Assembly (NCBI GenBank): GCA_041628615.1 | Contig: JBFKOW010000182.1 | Location: 1-6,413 of the forward strand | Source: JAMWZF01 sp041628615 | Lineage (GTDB): Bacteria > Pseudomonadota > Alphaproteobacteria > Rhodobacterales > Rhodobacteraceae | Direction: 5' to 3' | Length of the DNA stretch: 6,413 nt | Shown here: positions 1 to 5,981 of the stretch, piece after piece | How positions within the stretch are numbered: the stretch's first letter is position 1 | Layout of the letters: every line of letters starts with the position of its first letter | The notes under the pieces: generated by a model | What the model saw: the letters and a program-made list of their open reading frames with translations, nothing else | Told to the model about the DNA's origin: nothing | The model's database searches: none | Translations under genes and position numbers: made by a program

Positions 1-112
1 CCTGGCCGAGGAGACGGCCGCCGGATGGGACACCTACAAGGACGCCGAGGCCGCCCATTTCGCCGAGATGAAGCGCCTCCTCGACCGCGAGGATCCGGAT
101 TACAAGGACTGA
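1..112 (+). CDS. C-terminal fragment of an unrecognised protein
   Basis: An open frame enters from the left edge (first full codon at 2) and ends with TGA at 110-112. The visible 36 residues are hydrophilic and look helical, ending in acidic and basic residues (...DREDPDYKD). Codon use matches the downstream genes, which supports real coding. No domain can be recognised from so short a tail, so no function is offered. The next gene starts only 7 nt after the stop, so the two are probably co-transcribed and this gene's promoter may also serve the first two lipoprotein genes. Confidence 0.7.
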   Translation, partial: LAEETAAGWDTYKDAEAAHFAEMKRLLDREDPDYKD

Positions 113-119
113 GGGACGA

Positions 120-359
120 ATGACGACACGGACGATCATCGCGGGGGCGCTGCTGGCCACGCTGGCCCTGTCGGGCTGCGAGACGGCGGGCGACGGGTCC
201 TACCTGCCGCCGGCGATCATGGACCTGATCCCGCCGGGGGTGAGCCAGGACGAGGTCTATTCCCGCCGCTCCACCCCCGAGGGCGTGCGCTGCTACATGT
301 ATCAGCAGACCGGGATCGAGATCCTGCTGGGCTGCGCCGATGTCGGGATCCTCGGGTGA
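120..359 (+). CDS. Small lipoprotein 1 (PPG/two-Cys family, unnamed)
   Basis: 79 residues. The N terminus (MTTRT) is followed by a hydrophobic stretch and a lipobox L-S-G-C with the lipidated Cys at residue 20, so the protein should be exported and lipid-anchored. Asp is absent at +2 (Glu is there), but outer-membrane versus inner-membrane sorting is not certain. The mature part holds I-P-P-G at 37-40, then D44, Y47, Cys58, Y59, Y61 and Cys72. The two mature Cys could form a disulfide in the periplasm. The same pattern recurs in the next two small genes, and 13 of 35 positions (38-72) match lipoprotein 2 without a gap. The ATG sits just after purine-rich GAGGGA, 7 nt past the previous stop. 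The last 4 nt overlap the next gene. The family is not recognised; the G-V-S-x-D-E-V segment faintly recalls the BamE/SmpA start motif, but that is only a resemblance. Confidence 0.8.
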   Translation: MTTRTIIAGALLATLALSGCETAGDGSYLPPAIMDLIPPGVSQDEVYSRRSTPEGVRCYMYQQTGIEILLGCADVGILG

Positions 360-598
360 GACGCCACGCCGCCCGCATCGGCGCGACGCTGGCCGCCGTG
401 CTGGTCCTGTCGGCCTGTGCCGGCGGCCCCGCGGCGACCGGCCCCGCCACCGGTGCGGCCGGGCCGTCCTCCGGACCGGACCTGCCGCCGGGGATCACCC
501 GCGACCAGCTCTACGTCCGCACCGCGGACCCGCGGACCGGCCCCTGCACCTACTACCGGGTCGAAGGGCTGGAGGTCCTGCACCGGTGCGGCGGCTAG
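356..598 (+). CDS. Small lipoprotein 2 (PPG/two-Cys family, unnamed)
   Basis: 80 residues, starting at a GTG that overlaps the TGA of lipoprotein 1 (GTGA, 4 nt), a typical sign of translational coupling. A basic N terminus (MRRHAAR) precedes a hydrophobic segment and the lipobox L-S-A-C, with Cys at residue 21. A low-complexity Ala/Gly/Pro/Thr linker (about 22-42) follows, and then the conserved part: L-P-P-G at 43-46, D50, Y53, Cys64, Y66-Y67, G71, E73 and Cys78 near the C terminus. The distances PPG-to-Cys (18) and Cys-to-Cys (14) are identical to lipoprotein 1, which argues for tandem duplication followed by divergence. Predicted to be a periplasm-facing lipid-anchored protein of unknown role. 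The overlap, the lipobox and the shared motif make it a real gene despite its size. Confidence 0.78.
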   Translation: MRRHAARIGATLAAVLVLSACAGGPAATGPATGAAGPSSGPDLPPGITRDQLYVRTADPRTGPCTYYRVEGLEVLHRCGG

Positions 599-660
599 GG
601 GCGGCGGGATGCGGGCGGCGCACGGGCGGCGGCAGGCGGGCGGACGGGCCGAAGCGGCGC

Positions 661-689
661 TTAACCGGCGGCGCGGGGCCTGCTACGCT
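661..689 (+). promoter_or_regulatory. Candidate housekeeping promoter before lipoprotein 3 / hydA
   Basis: TTAACC (661-666) and TACGCT (684-689) are separated by exactly 17 nt, and TGC lies directly before the second hexamer (681-683), forming an extended -10. Transcription would begin near 696 and leave a leader of about 70 nt before the ATG at 768. Matches to the sigma70 consensus are partial (4/6 and 3/6), so this rests on spacing, the TG extension and its place in the only sizeable intergenic gap (599-767). It could drive lipoprotein 3 and hydA together. No RutR-like TTGACCA/TGGTCAA palindrome is seen nearby. Confidence 0.4.
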
Positions 690-721
690 GACAGCGGCGC
701 GCCCCGCCGGGACGCCGCCGA

Positions 722-737
722 CGGCCCCCCGGGGCCG
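722..737 (+). other. Short GC hairpin in the presumed leader
   Basis: CGGCCC (722-727) and GGGCCG (732-737) are perfect inverted repeats with a 4-nt loop, placed between the candidate promoter and the ribosome binding site at 755-760. No T-run follows, so it is not an intrinsic terminator. It could stabilise the leader or be chance in such GC-rich DNA. Confidence 0.2.
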
Positions 738-754
738 CCCGATTTCGATCACCG

Positions 755-760
755 AAGGAG
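755..760 (+). promoter_or_regulatory. Ribosome binding site that fixes the lipoprotein 3 start
   Basis: AAGGAG lies 7 nt before the ATG at 768. The reading frame is open far upstream (to about 417), where it only shadows lipoprotein 2. This site and the signal sequence that starts at 768 decide the real start. Confidence 0.8.
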
Positions 761-767
761 ACCACCG

Positions 768-1034
768 ATGACACGCATTGTCCTGATGACCCTCGCCCCG
801 CTCGCGCTGGCCGGCTGCCTCGCCGCGCCGCCGGAAGTCGGCGAACCGGTGGCCGCGCTGCGCCCCGCCGCCGCGCCCTACCCCGCCGACGTGCTGCGCG
901 CGCTGCCGCCGGGCGTCGGGCTCGACGCGCTGAAGGTCGACGCCGCGAACTGCTACTTCTACGATTCCGGGGCCGGCCCGCAGCCGGTGATGACCGCCAC
1001 CCCCGCCGGCCAGCAGCCGTTCTGCGGCGTCTGA
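768..1034 (+). CDS. Small lipoprotein 3 (PPG/two-Cys family, unnamed)
   Basis: 88 residues. A signal sequence (MTRIVLMTLAPL) leads to the lipobox L-A-G-C, lipidated Cys at 17. After an Ala/Pro-rich linker, the mature part has L-P-P-G at 46-49, D53, Cys62 followed by Y63-F64-Y65, and Cys86 in the last three residues. This is the same arrangement as the two preceding lipoproteins, but with shorter PPG-to-Cys spacing (13 rather than 18) and longer Cys-to-Cys spacing (24 rather than 14), so it is the most divergent copy. The start is chosen from the strong AAGGAG and the signal peptide. hydA follows after 52 nt with no clear terminator between, so co-transcription is likely. The function is unknown; a link to pyrimidine breakdown is suggested only by position. 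Confidence 0.82.
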   Translation: MTRIVLMTLAPLALAGCLAAPPEVGEPVAALRPAAAPYPADVLRALPPGVGLDALKVDAANCYFYDSGAGPQPVMTATPAGQQPFCGV

Positions 1035-1086
1035 CCCGGCGGCCCCCGCGGATCCCGACACCACCCCACGACAGGAGGACATCCCC

Positions 1087-2544
1087 ATGCCCAGCACGGT
1101 CATCAAGAACGGCACCATCGTCACCGCGGACCTGACCTATGCGGGGGATGTCCTCGTCGAGGGCGGCAGGATCGTCGAGATCGGCACCGGCCTGAAGGGC
1201 GACGCGGTTCTGGACGCCACCGGCTGCTACGTGATGCCGGGCGGCATCGACCCGCATACCCACCTCGAGATGCCCTTCATGGGCACCTATTCCAGCGACG
1301 ACTTCGAGAGCGGCACCCGCGCCGCGCTTTCGGGAGGCACCACGATGGTGGTCGATTTCGCGCTGCCCTCGCCCGGGCAGGGCCTGCTCGACGCGCTGAA
1401 GATGTGGGACAACAAGTCGGGCCGCGCCAACTGCGACTATTCCTACCACATGGCGGTGACCTGGTGGGGCGAGCAGGTCTTCGACGAGATGAAGACCGTG
1501 ATCGAGGATCGCGGCATCAACACCTTCAAGCACTTCATGGCCTACAAGGGCGCGCTGATGGTGAACGACGACGAGATGTACGCGTCGTTCAACCGGCTCG
1601 CCGAACTGGGCGGCATCGCGCTCGTCCATGCCGAGAACGGCGACGTGGTGGCGGAACTGACCGCCAAGCTGCTGGCCGCCGGCAACACCGGCCCCGAGGC
1701 CCATGCCTATTCCCGTCCCGCCCAGGTCGAGGGCGAGGCGACCAACCGCGCGATCATGATCGCCGACATGGCCGGGGTGCCGCTCTACGTCGTTCATGTG
1801 TCGTCCGAGGACGCCCACGAGGCGATCCGCCGCGCCAAGGCGCAGGGCAAGCGGGTCTGGGGCGAACCGCTCATCCAGCACCTGACGCTGGACGAGAGCG
1901 AGTATTTCCACCCCGACTGGGACCATGCCGCCCGCCGGGTGATGTCGCCGCCGTTCCGCAACAAGAAGCACCAGGACAGCCTGTGGGCCGGGCTGATGAG
2001 CGGGTCGCTGTCGGTGGTGGCCACCGATCACTGCGCCTTCACCACCGAGCAGAAGCGCTTTGGCGTCGGCGATTTCTCGAAGATCCCGAACGGCACCGGC
2101 GGGCTGGAGGACCGGATGCCGATGCTGTGGACCCACGGCGTGAACACCGGGCGGCTGACTCCGAACGAGTTCGTCGCCGTGACCTCGACCAACATCGCCA
2201 AGATCCTGAACTGCTACCCGAAGAAGGGCGCGATCCTGGTCGGCGCCGATGCCGACATCGTCGTCTGGGACCCGGCGAAGGAAAAGACCATCACCGCCTC
2301 GGCGCAGCAGAGCGCGATCGACTACAACGTCTTCGAGGGCCACAAGGTGAAGGGCCTGCCCCGCTTCACCCTGACCCGCGGCCATGTCGCGGTGCACGAC
2401 GGCGAGATCCGGACCAAGGAAGGCCACGGCGAATTCGTCAAGCGCCCCGGCAACGGCACCGTGAACCGGGCGCTGTCGACCTGGAAGGACCTGACCGCGC
2501 CCCGCCCGGTGGAACGGTCGGGCATCCCGGCGACCGGGGTGTGA
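1087..2544 (+). CDS. hydA: Dihydropyrimidinase (D-hydantoinase family)
   Basis: 485 residues, full length for the family. It hydrolyses 5,6-dihydrouracil or dihydrothymine (and related hydantoins) to N-carbamoyl-beta-amino acids, the second step of reductive pyrimidine catabolism, in the cytoplasm. The amidohydrolase two-metal site is complete: H57-T-H59 in the G-G-I-D-P-H-T-H motif, the carboxylated Lys at 148 (N-T-F-K), H181 (V-H-A-E-N), H237 (V-H-V-S-S) and D314 (A-T-D-H-C). Y153 (M-A-Y-K-G) matches the substrate-binding Tyr of D-hydantoinases. The segment around 333-345 (I-P-N-G-T-G-G-L-E-D-R) is typical of dihydropyrimidinases rather than dihydroorotases or allantoinases. The ATG has AGGAGG at 1073-1078, spacing 8. 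An ABC importer of the pyrimidine-precursor class lies just downstream, which supports a nucleobase-type substrate. The natural substrate (uracil, thymine or a hydantoin) cannot be fixed from sequence. Confidence 0.96.
   Translation: MPSTVIKNGTIVTADLTYAGDVLVEGGRIVEIGTGLKGDAVLDATGCYVMPGGIDPHTHLEMPFMGTYSSDDFESGTRAALSGGTTMVVDFALPSPGQGLLDALKMWDNKSGRANCDYSYHMAVTWWGEQVFDEMKTVIEDRGINTFKHFMAYKGALMVNDDEMYASFNRLAELGGIALVHAENGDVVAELTAKLLAAGNTGPEAHAYSRPAQVEGEATNRAIMIADMAGVPLYVVHVSSEDAHEAIRRAKAQGKRVWGEPLIQHLTLDESEYFHPDWDHAARRVMSPPFRNKKHQDSLWAGLMSGSLSVVATDHCAFTTEQKRFGVGDFSKIPNGTGGLEDRMPMLWTHGVNTGRLTPNEFVAVTSTNIAKILNCYPKKGAILVGADADIVVWDPAKEKTITASAQQSAIDYNVFEGHKVKGLPRFTLTRGHVAVHDGEIRTKEGHGEFVKRPGNGTVNRALSTWKDLTAPRPVERSGIPATGV
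2515..2536. terminator. Imperfect hairpin at the hydA/cupin convergent junction
   Basis: CGGTC (2515-2519) can pair with GACCG (2532-2536), and inside it GGG (2520-2522) with CCC (2526-2528) around a 3-nt loop, leaving a small bulge. It ends 8 nt before the last base of the hydA stop codon, in the overlap zone of two convergent transcripts. There is no T-run on either strand, so it is at best a weak or factor-assisted terminator, and it could be chance. Confidence 0.2.
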
Positions 2545-2549
2545 TGGTG

Positions 2550-2948
2550 TCAGGCGGGGACGGCGGCCTCGAGGTCGGGCAGCAGGACCACCGATTCCTG
2601 TTCGTGGGGATCGGTGCGGGCGATCACGGCGGTGACCGGCGCGTCGCCGTCGTTGAACGGCAGGTGCGGGACGTCGGCGGGGATGTAGAGCATCTCTCCG
2701 GCGGTCAGGACCATCAGGTTCTCCAGCCGCTCGCCCCAGTACATCTTGCCGGTTCCGGACAGGACGTAGATCGCGGTCTCGTGGGTGGCGTGCTTGTGCG
2801 CCTTCGCGCGTCCGCCCGGCGGGATCGTGAGCAGGTGCATGCAGATCCCCTGCGCGCCGGTGGTTTCCTGCGCGATTCCCTCGAAGTAGTCGAACCCCTG
2901 CTTGCCGGAATAGGTGCCGCCGGGACGGACGATCTGGCAGGTCGGCAT
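2550..2948 (-). CDS. Small single-domain cupin protein
   Basis: 132 residues, one beta-barrel cupin_2 domain and no signal peptide, so probably cytoplasmic. Cupin motif 1 is seen at 45-65 with H51-K-H53 and E57; motif 2 at 84-99 has P90, H95 and N99. H51, H53, E57 and H95 form the usual 3-His/1-Glu metal site, so a bound metal is likely. Such proteins include isomerases, dioxygenases and simple ligand binders; the reaction cannot be told. The open frame extends to 3221, but the start at 2948 is preferred: it has AAAGGG 6 nt upstream, the cupin fold begins there, and longer versions would run antisense across the ABC ATPase. It converges with hydA (5-nt gap) and diverges from the ATPase (25-nt gap), so shared control with the transporter is possible. 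Confidence 0.9.
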   Translation of the reverse strand: MPTCQIVRPGGTYSGKQGFDYFEGIAQETTGAQGICMHLLTIPPGGRAKAHKHATHETAIYVLSGTGKMYWGERLENLMVLTAGEMLYIPADVPHLPFNDGDAPVTAVIARTDPHEQESVVLLPDLEAAVPA

Positions 2949-2954
2949 GGCGGG

Positions 2955-2960
2955 CCCTTT
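2955..2960 (-). promoter_or_regulatory. Ribosome binding site that fixes the cupin start
   Basis: On the - strand this reads AAAGGG, 6 nt before the ATG at 2948. It supports the 132-residue form over longer in-frame extensions that have no comparable site. Confidence 0.6.
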
Positions 2961-2973
2961 CGCGGAAATCCTC

Positions 2974-3789
2974 ATGTCTGATCCCGCGACCCTAGCCCGA
3001 AAGCCGGATTCGGCCCAGAGCGTCATCGCCGCGCGCGGCCTCGACCTCACCTTCCGGACCGGCGACGGGCCGGTGCACGCGCTCAAGGGCGTGAACCTCG
3101 AGATCGGCAAGGGCGAGTTCGTCAGCTTCATCGGCCCCTCGGGTTGCGGCAAGACCACCTTCCTGCGCTGCATCGCCGGGCTGGAGGAACCCACCGGCGG
3201 CAGCCTGACGGTGAACGGCATGACCCCGGACGCCGCCCGGCAGGCCCGCGCCTACGGCTACGTGTTCCAGGCCGCGGGGCTCTATCCGTGGCGGACCATC
3301 GGCGGCAACGTCCGCCTGCCGCTCGAGATCATGGGCTTCTCGAAGGCTGAGCAGGCCGGGCGGGTGAAGCGGGTGCTCGACCTCGTGGACCTGTCGGGGT
3401 TCGAGAAGAAGTATCCGTGGCAGCTGTCGGGCGGGATGCAGCAGCGCGCCAGCATCGCCCGCGCGCTGGCCTTCGACGCCGAGATCCTGCTGATGGACGA
3501 ACCCTTCGGCGCGCTGGACGAGATCGTCCGCGACCACCTGAACGAACAGCTTCTGGCGCTCTGGGCCAAGACCGGCAAGACCATCGGCTTCGTCACCCAT
3601 TCGATCCCCGAGGCGGTCTACCTGTCGACCCGGATCGTGGTGATGTCGCCCCGGCCGGGCCGGATCACCGACGTGATCGAGAGCGACCTGCCGCGGGAAC
3701 GGCCGCTGGAGATCCGCGACAGCCGGGCCTTCATCGAGATCGCCCACCGCGTCCGCGAGGGGCTGAGGGCGGGCCATGTCGACGACTGA
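2974..3789 (+). CDS. ABC transporter ATPase, NitT/TauT (SsuB/TauB-like) family
   Basis: 271 residues from the ATG at 2974. It is the cytoplasmic nucleotide-binding subunit that powers the importer formed with the two permeases downstream. Motifs in order: Walker A G-P-S-G-C-G-K-T (54-61), Q-loop Q99, signature L-S-G-G-M (151-155), Walker B I-L-L-M-D-E-P (171-177), D-loop A-L-D (180-182) and switch His209 (V-T-H-S). The V-M-S-P-R-P-G-R segment (223-230) is characteristic of the nitrate/taurine/sulfonate group. All catalytic residues are intact. The start is uncertain: GGA at 2964-2966 is a weak binding site, and an in-frame ATG at 2947 and GTG at 2914 would overlap the divergent cupin gene. 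2974 is preferred because the first residues before the fold are already longer than needed. The 3' end overlaps the next gene by 14 nt. Confidence 0.95.
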   Translation: MSDPATLARKPDSAQSVIAARGLDLTFRTGDGPVHALKGVNLEIGKGEFVSFIGPSGCGKTTFLRCIAGLEEPTGGSLTVNGMTPDAARQARAYGYVFQAAGLYPWRTIGGNVRLPLEIMGFSKAEQAGRVKRVLDLVDLSGFEKKYPWQLSGGMQQRASIARALAFDAEILLMDEPFGALDEIVRDHLNEQLLALWAKTGKTIGFVTHSIPEAVYLSTRIVVMSPRPGRITDVIESDLPRERPLEIRDSRAFIEIAHRVREGLRAGHVDD

Positions 3790-4156
3790 TCCAGACGCGC
3801 CGCCCGGCCCCGGCGCGTTGTGGCGCCGGTTTCTCGTCTGGGCCGGCGCGATCCCGGTCCTCGCGCTGGCGGTCTGGGCGGTGACCCGGGGCAGCGGCTG
3901 GCTGCTGGGCTCGGACCCGATGATGCCCCGGTCGGAGATGGACCTGTTCTACATCCAGGCGGCGACGGGGCTGTTGCTGCTGGCCTGGCCGCTGGTGCTG
4001 TGGTTCCTGATCGGCGACCTGCGCGACGGCCTGCGCCGGCACCGGGACTGGCCGCGGATGACGCCGGAAGAGCGGCAGGCCGACGCCGCGGCGCGCCGGG
4101 CGGCGGCGGAGGCCCTGCTGCCCCGGTCGGCCCGCCGCCGCAGGGGCCGGCGATGA
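3776..4156 (+). CDS. Small two-helix membrane protein within the ABC operon
   Basis: 126 residues with no recognised domain. Two hydrophobic segments are clear, about 19-37 and 59-80. The short loop between them carries W-L-L-G-S-D-P-M-M-P-R. The C-terminal third (81-126) is strongly charged and ends in an Arg-rich tail (R-R-R-R-G-R-R), which by the positive-inside rule should be cytoplasmic. With two helices the N terminus would then be cytoplasmic too. The gene starts 14 nt inside the ATPase gene with GAGGG at 3765-3769 (spacing 6) and ends in a 4-nt ATGA overlap with permease 1, so it is translated as part of the operon. It is too short to be a permease. It may be an accessory or assembly subunit of the transporter; this is inferred from position only. 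Confidence 0.8.
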   Translation: MSTTDPDAPPGPGALWRRFLVWAGAIPVLALAVWAVTRGSGWLLGSDPMMPRSEMDLFYIQAATGLLLLAWPLVLWFLIGDLRDGLRRHRDWPRMTPEERQADAAARRAAAEALLPRSARRRRGRR

Positions 4157-5100
4157 GGTCGGTCCTGCCGATCCTCACCATCGTCGCCGGGCTGGTCGCC
4201 TTCTGGTATGCCGCCTGCGTGCCGATGAACGTGGCCGAGGTGCTGACCAACGCGGAACGGGCCGGGGCCGAGATCGACCCGCCCGGCGCCGCCGAGCGGC
4301 GGGACATGTCGCGCTGGTCGCTGGCGCTGCGCAACGTCGAGCATGTCGGCGCAAGCTGGTCGCAGGAACGCGCCCGGCTGCCCGCGCCGCACCAGGTCGC
4401 CGCGGAACTGTGGCAATCGACCTGGGTCGAGGAGACCCAGGGACGACGCGGCTTCCTGCAGTCGGGCAGCTTCTCGAACCGGGGGCTGATCCACCATTCG
4501 GGGGTGACGCTCGGCGCGACGGTTCTCGGCTTCGGGATCGGCGCGGCGCTGGGCGTGCTGCTGGCGGTGGGGATCGTCCACAGCCGGGTGATGGACCTGA
4601 GCGTGATGCCCTGGGCCATCGTCAGCCAGACCATCCCGATCGTCGCGCTGGCGCCGATGATCATCGTGGTGCTCTACTCGGTCGGGGTGCAGGGGGTGAT
4701 CCCGAAGGCGGTGATCTCGGCCTACCTGTCCTTCTTCCCGGTGGTCGTCGGCATGGTGAAGGGGCTGCGCAGCCCGACGCCGATGCAACTCGACCAGATG
4801 AAGACCTGGAACGCGAGCCGGTCCGACACCTTCTGGAAGCTGCGGCTGCCGGCCTCGGTGCCCTATCTCTTCGCCTCGATGAAGATCGCCATCGCGGCGA
4901 GCCTCGTCGGCGCCATCGTCGGCGAATTGCCGGTGCAGCGCGGCGGGCTCGGCGCGCGGATGCTGGGCGGCAGCTACTACGGCCAGACCGAGCAGATCTG
5001 GGCCGCGCTGCTGATGGCGGCGGCGCTGGCGGCGGCGCTGGTTTGGGCGGTGGGCTGGCTGGAACGGCGGACGCTGGCGGCGATGGGGGTGCGGCCGTGA
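4153..5100 (+). CDS. ABC transporter permease 1 (SsuC/TauC-like, BPD_transp_1)
   Basis: 315 residues. It is an inner-membrane subunit that, paired with permease 2, forms the translocation channel. TM1 is at about 4-22. Residues 76-86 (L-P-A-P-H-Q-V-A-A-E-L) match the family's usual pre-domain segment, and the six-helix core region follows from about 118 to 303. The cytoplasmic coupling loop that contacts the ATPase lies at about 214-233, including W219, A221-S222-R223 and F227-W-K-L-R-L-P. Roughly 50 extra residues (about 24-75), hydrophilic and probably periplasmic, sit between TM1 and the core, which is unusual. The start ATG overlaps the previous stop (ATGA), and the stop overlaps the next start (GTGA). 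Context points to import of a pyrimidine-like or similar small solute; the substrate is set by the binding protein. Confidence 0.93.
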   Translation: MRSVLPILTIVAGLVAFWYAACVPMNVAEVLTNAERAGAEIDPPGAAERRDMSRWSLALRNVEHVGASWSQERARLPAPHQVAAELWQSTWVEETQGRRGFLQSGSFSNRGLIHHSGVTLGATVLGFGIGAALGVLLAVGIVHSRVMDLSVMPWAIVSQTIPIVALAPMIIVVLYSVGVQGVIPKAVISAYLSFFPVVVGMVKGLRSPTPMQLDQMKTWNASRSDTFWKLRLPASVPYLFASMKIAIAASLVGAIVGELPVQRGGLGARMLGGSYYGQTEQIWAALLMAAALAAALVWAVGWLERRTLAAMGVRP

Positions 5101-5942
5101 CGCTGGTGGTGCTCGCCCTCGTCGTCTGGGCCGCGGGCTGGGCGCTCAACGTCTGGCTCGCCCGGCAGCGGCGGCTGGCGCCCCTGGCGCGGGTCGCGGT
5201 GCCGGCGCTGTTCGGGATCACGGTGCTGGCGGTCTGGGAACTCATGGTGCGGGGCCTCGGGGTGCCGCTGGTGATCCTGCCGCCGCCCACCGTCATCGCC
5301 GCGACCTTCGGGGCCAACCTCGTGCTGCTGTGGCAGGATTTCGTCCAGACCGCGGTGCGCGGGGCGCTGTCGGGCTACCTGATCGGCTGCGGCGCGGCGT
5401 TCCTGACCGCGATCGTCGCCGACCGCCACGATTTCCTGCGCCGCGGCCTGCTGCCCCTGGGCAACTTCATGGCCGCGCTGCCGATCGTCGGCACCGCGCC
5501 GATCCTGGTGATGTGGTTCGGCTTCGACTGGCAGTCGAAGGCGGCGGTGGTGGTGGTGATGGTGTTCTTTCCGATGCTGGTGAACACCGTCGCCGGGCTG
5601 CGCGACACCAGCGCGATGCAGCGCGACCTGATGCGGACCTACGGCGCGGGCTACTGGCCGACACTGGTCAAGCTGCGGCTGCCGGCGGCGATGCCGTTCA
5701 TCTTCAACGGGCTCAAGATTTCGACGACACTGGCGCTGATCGGGGCGATCGTGGCGGAATTCTTCGGCTCGCCGACCCTCGGCATGGGGTTCCGGATCTC
5801 GACATCGGTGGGCCAGCTTGCGCTCGACATGGTTTGGGCGACAATCGTCGTCGCCGCCATCGCCGGAACCGTGTTCTACGGCGCGGTGGCCTGGATCGAA
5901 TCGCGGGTGACCTTCTGGCACCCCAGCCAGCGGCGCAACTGA
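5097..5942 (+). CDS. ABC transporter permease 2 (SsuC/TauC-like, BPD_transp_1)
   Basis: 281 residues from a GTG that overlaps the TGA of permease 1 by 4 nt (GTGA). The frame is open far upstream, but that part only shadows permease 1. It is the second, different half of the channel. Hydrophobic helices lie near 2-21, 34-52, 88-108, 117-140, 146-165, 200-222 and 247-268, so there seems to be one extra N-terminal helix ahead of the usual first one. L-P-P-P-T-V (61-66) is the typical segment before the core domain. The coupling loop at about 176-196 has R180-T-Y-G-A-G-Y-W and V191-K-L-R-L-P, the standard contact to the ATPase. The two permeases share the core but little of the N-terminal part, consistent with a heterodimeric channel. 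Confidence 0.93.
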   Translation: MTLVVLALVVWAAGWALNVWLARQRRLAPLARVAVPALFGITVLAVWELMVRGLGVPLVILPPPTVIAATFGANLVLLWQDFVQTAVRGALSGYLIGCGAAFLTAIVADRHDFLRRGLLPLGNFMAALPIVGTAPILVMWFGFDWQSKAAVVVVMVFFPMLVNTVAGLRDTSAMQRDLMRTYGAGYWPTLVKLRLPAAMPFIFNGLKISTTLALIGAIVAEFFGSPTLGMGFRISTSVGQLALDMVWATIVVAAIAGTVFYGAVAWIESRVTFWHPSQRRN

Positions 5943-5968
5943 GGCACGGGCGAAACAAACGACCAACT

Positions 5969-5974
5969 AGGAGG
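5969..5974 (+). promoter_or_regulatory. Strong ribosome binding site for the binding-protein gene
   Basis: AGGAGG, 7 nt before the ATG at 5982, within a short A-rich gap (5943-5981). It is the best Shine-Dalgarno of the transporter operon, consistent with the common need for an excess of periplasmic binding protein over membrane subunits. No promoter or terminator is evident in the gap. Confidence 0.75.
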
Positions 5975-5981
5975 AACGACA

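Noticed and set aside
722..737. Intrinsic terminator after lipoprotein 2
   Set aside because: The hairpin is followed by mixed sequence without a T-run and lies downstream of the candidate promoter, so it is listed only as a leader hairpin.
417..767. Upstream in-frame extension of lipoprotein 3
   Set aside because: It is a Pro/Arg-rich shadow of lipoprotein 2; the signal sequence and the AAGGAG point to 768.
661..2427. 588-residue open frame on the - strand
   Set aside because: It lies antisense to hydA and lipoprotein 3, is rich in Arg, His, Gly and Ala, and has no domain. Long antisense frames are expected opposite very GC-rich genes.
2949..2973. RutR-type operator (TTGACCA/TGGTCAA palindrome) near pyrimidine genes
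   Set aside because: None was found here, nor in 599-767 or 5943-5981; only the fragment GACCA at 5961-5965 resembles a half-site.
1404..2981. 525-residue + frame across hydA and the cupin region
   Set aside because: It is a frame-shifted reading of hydA with Arg/Gly/Pro-rich content; hydA in the other frame has all catalytic motifs.
2949..3221. N-terminal extension of the cupin to 223 residues
   Set aside because: It would run antisense through the ATPase N terminus including Walker A, is low in recognisable structure, and the start at 2948 has its own AAAGGG.
4977..5966. - strand frame with His runs that could suggest a metal-binding protein
   Set aside because: The His run is the complement of GTG (Val) codons in a permease 2 helix. 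It has no coherent protein features.
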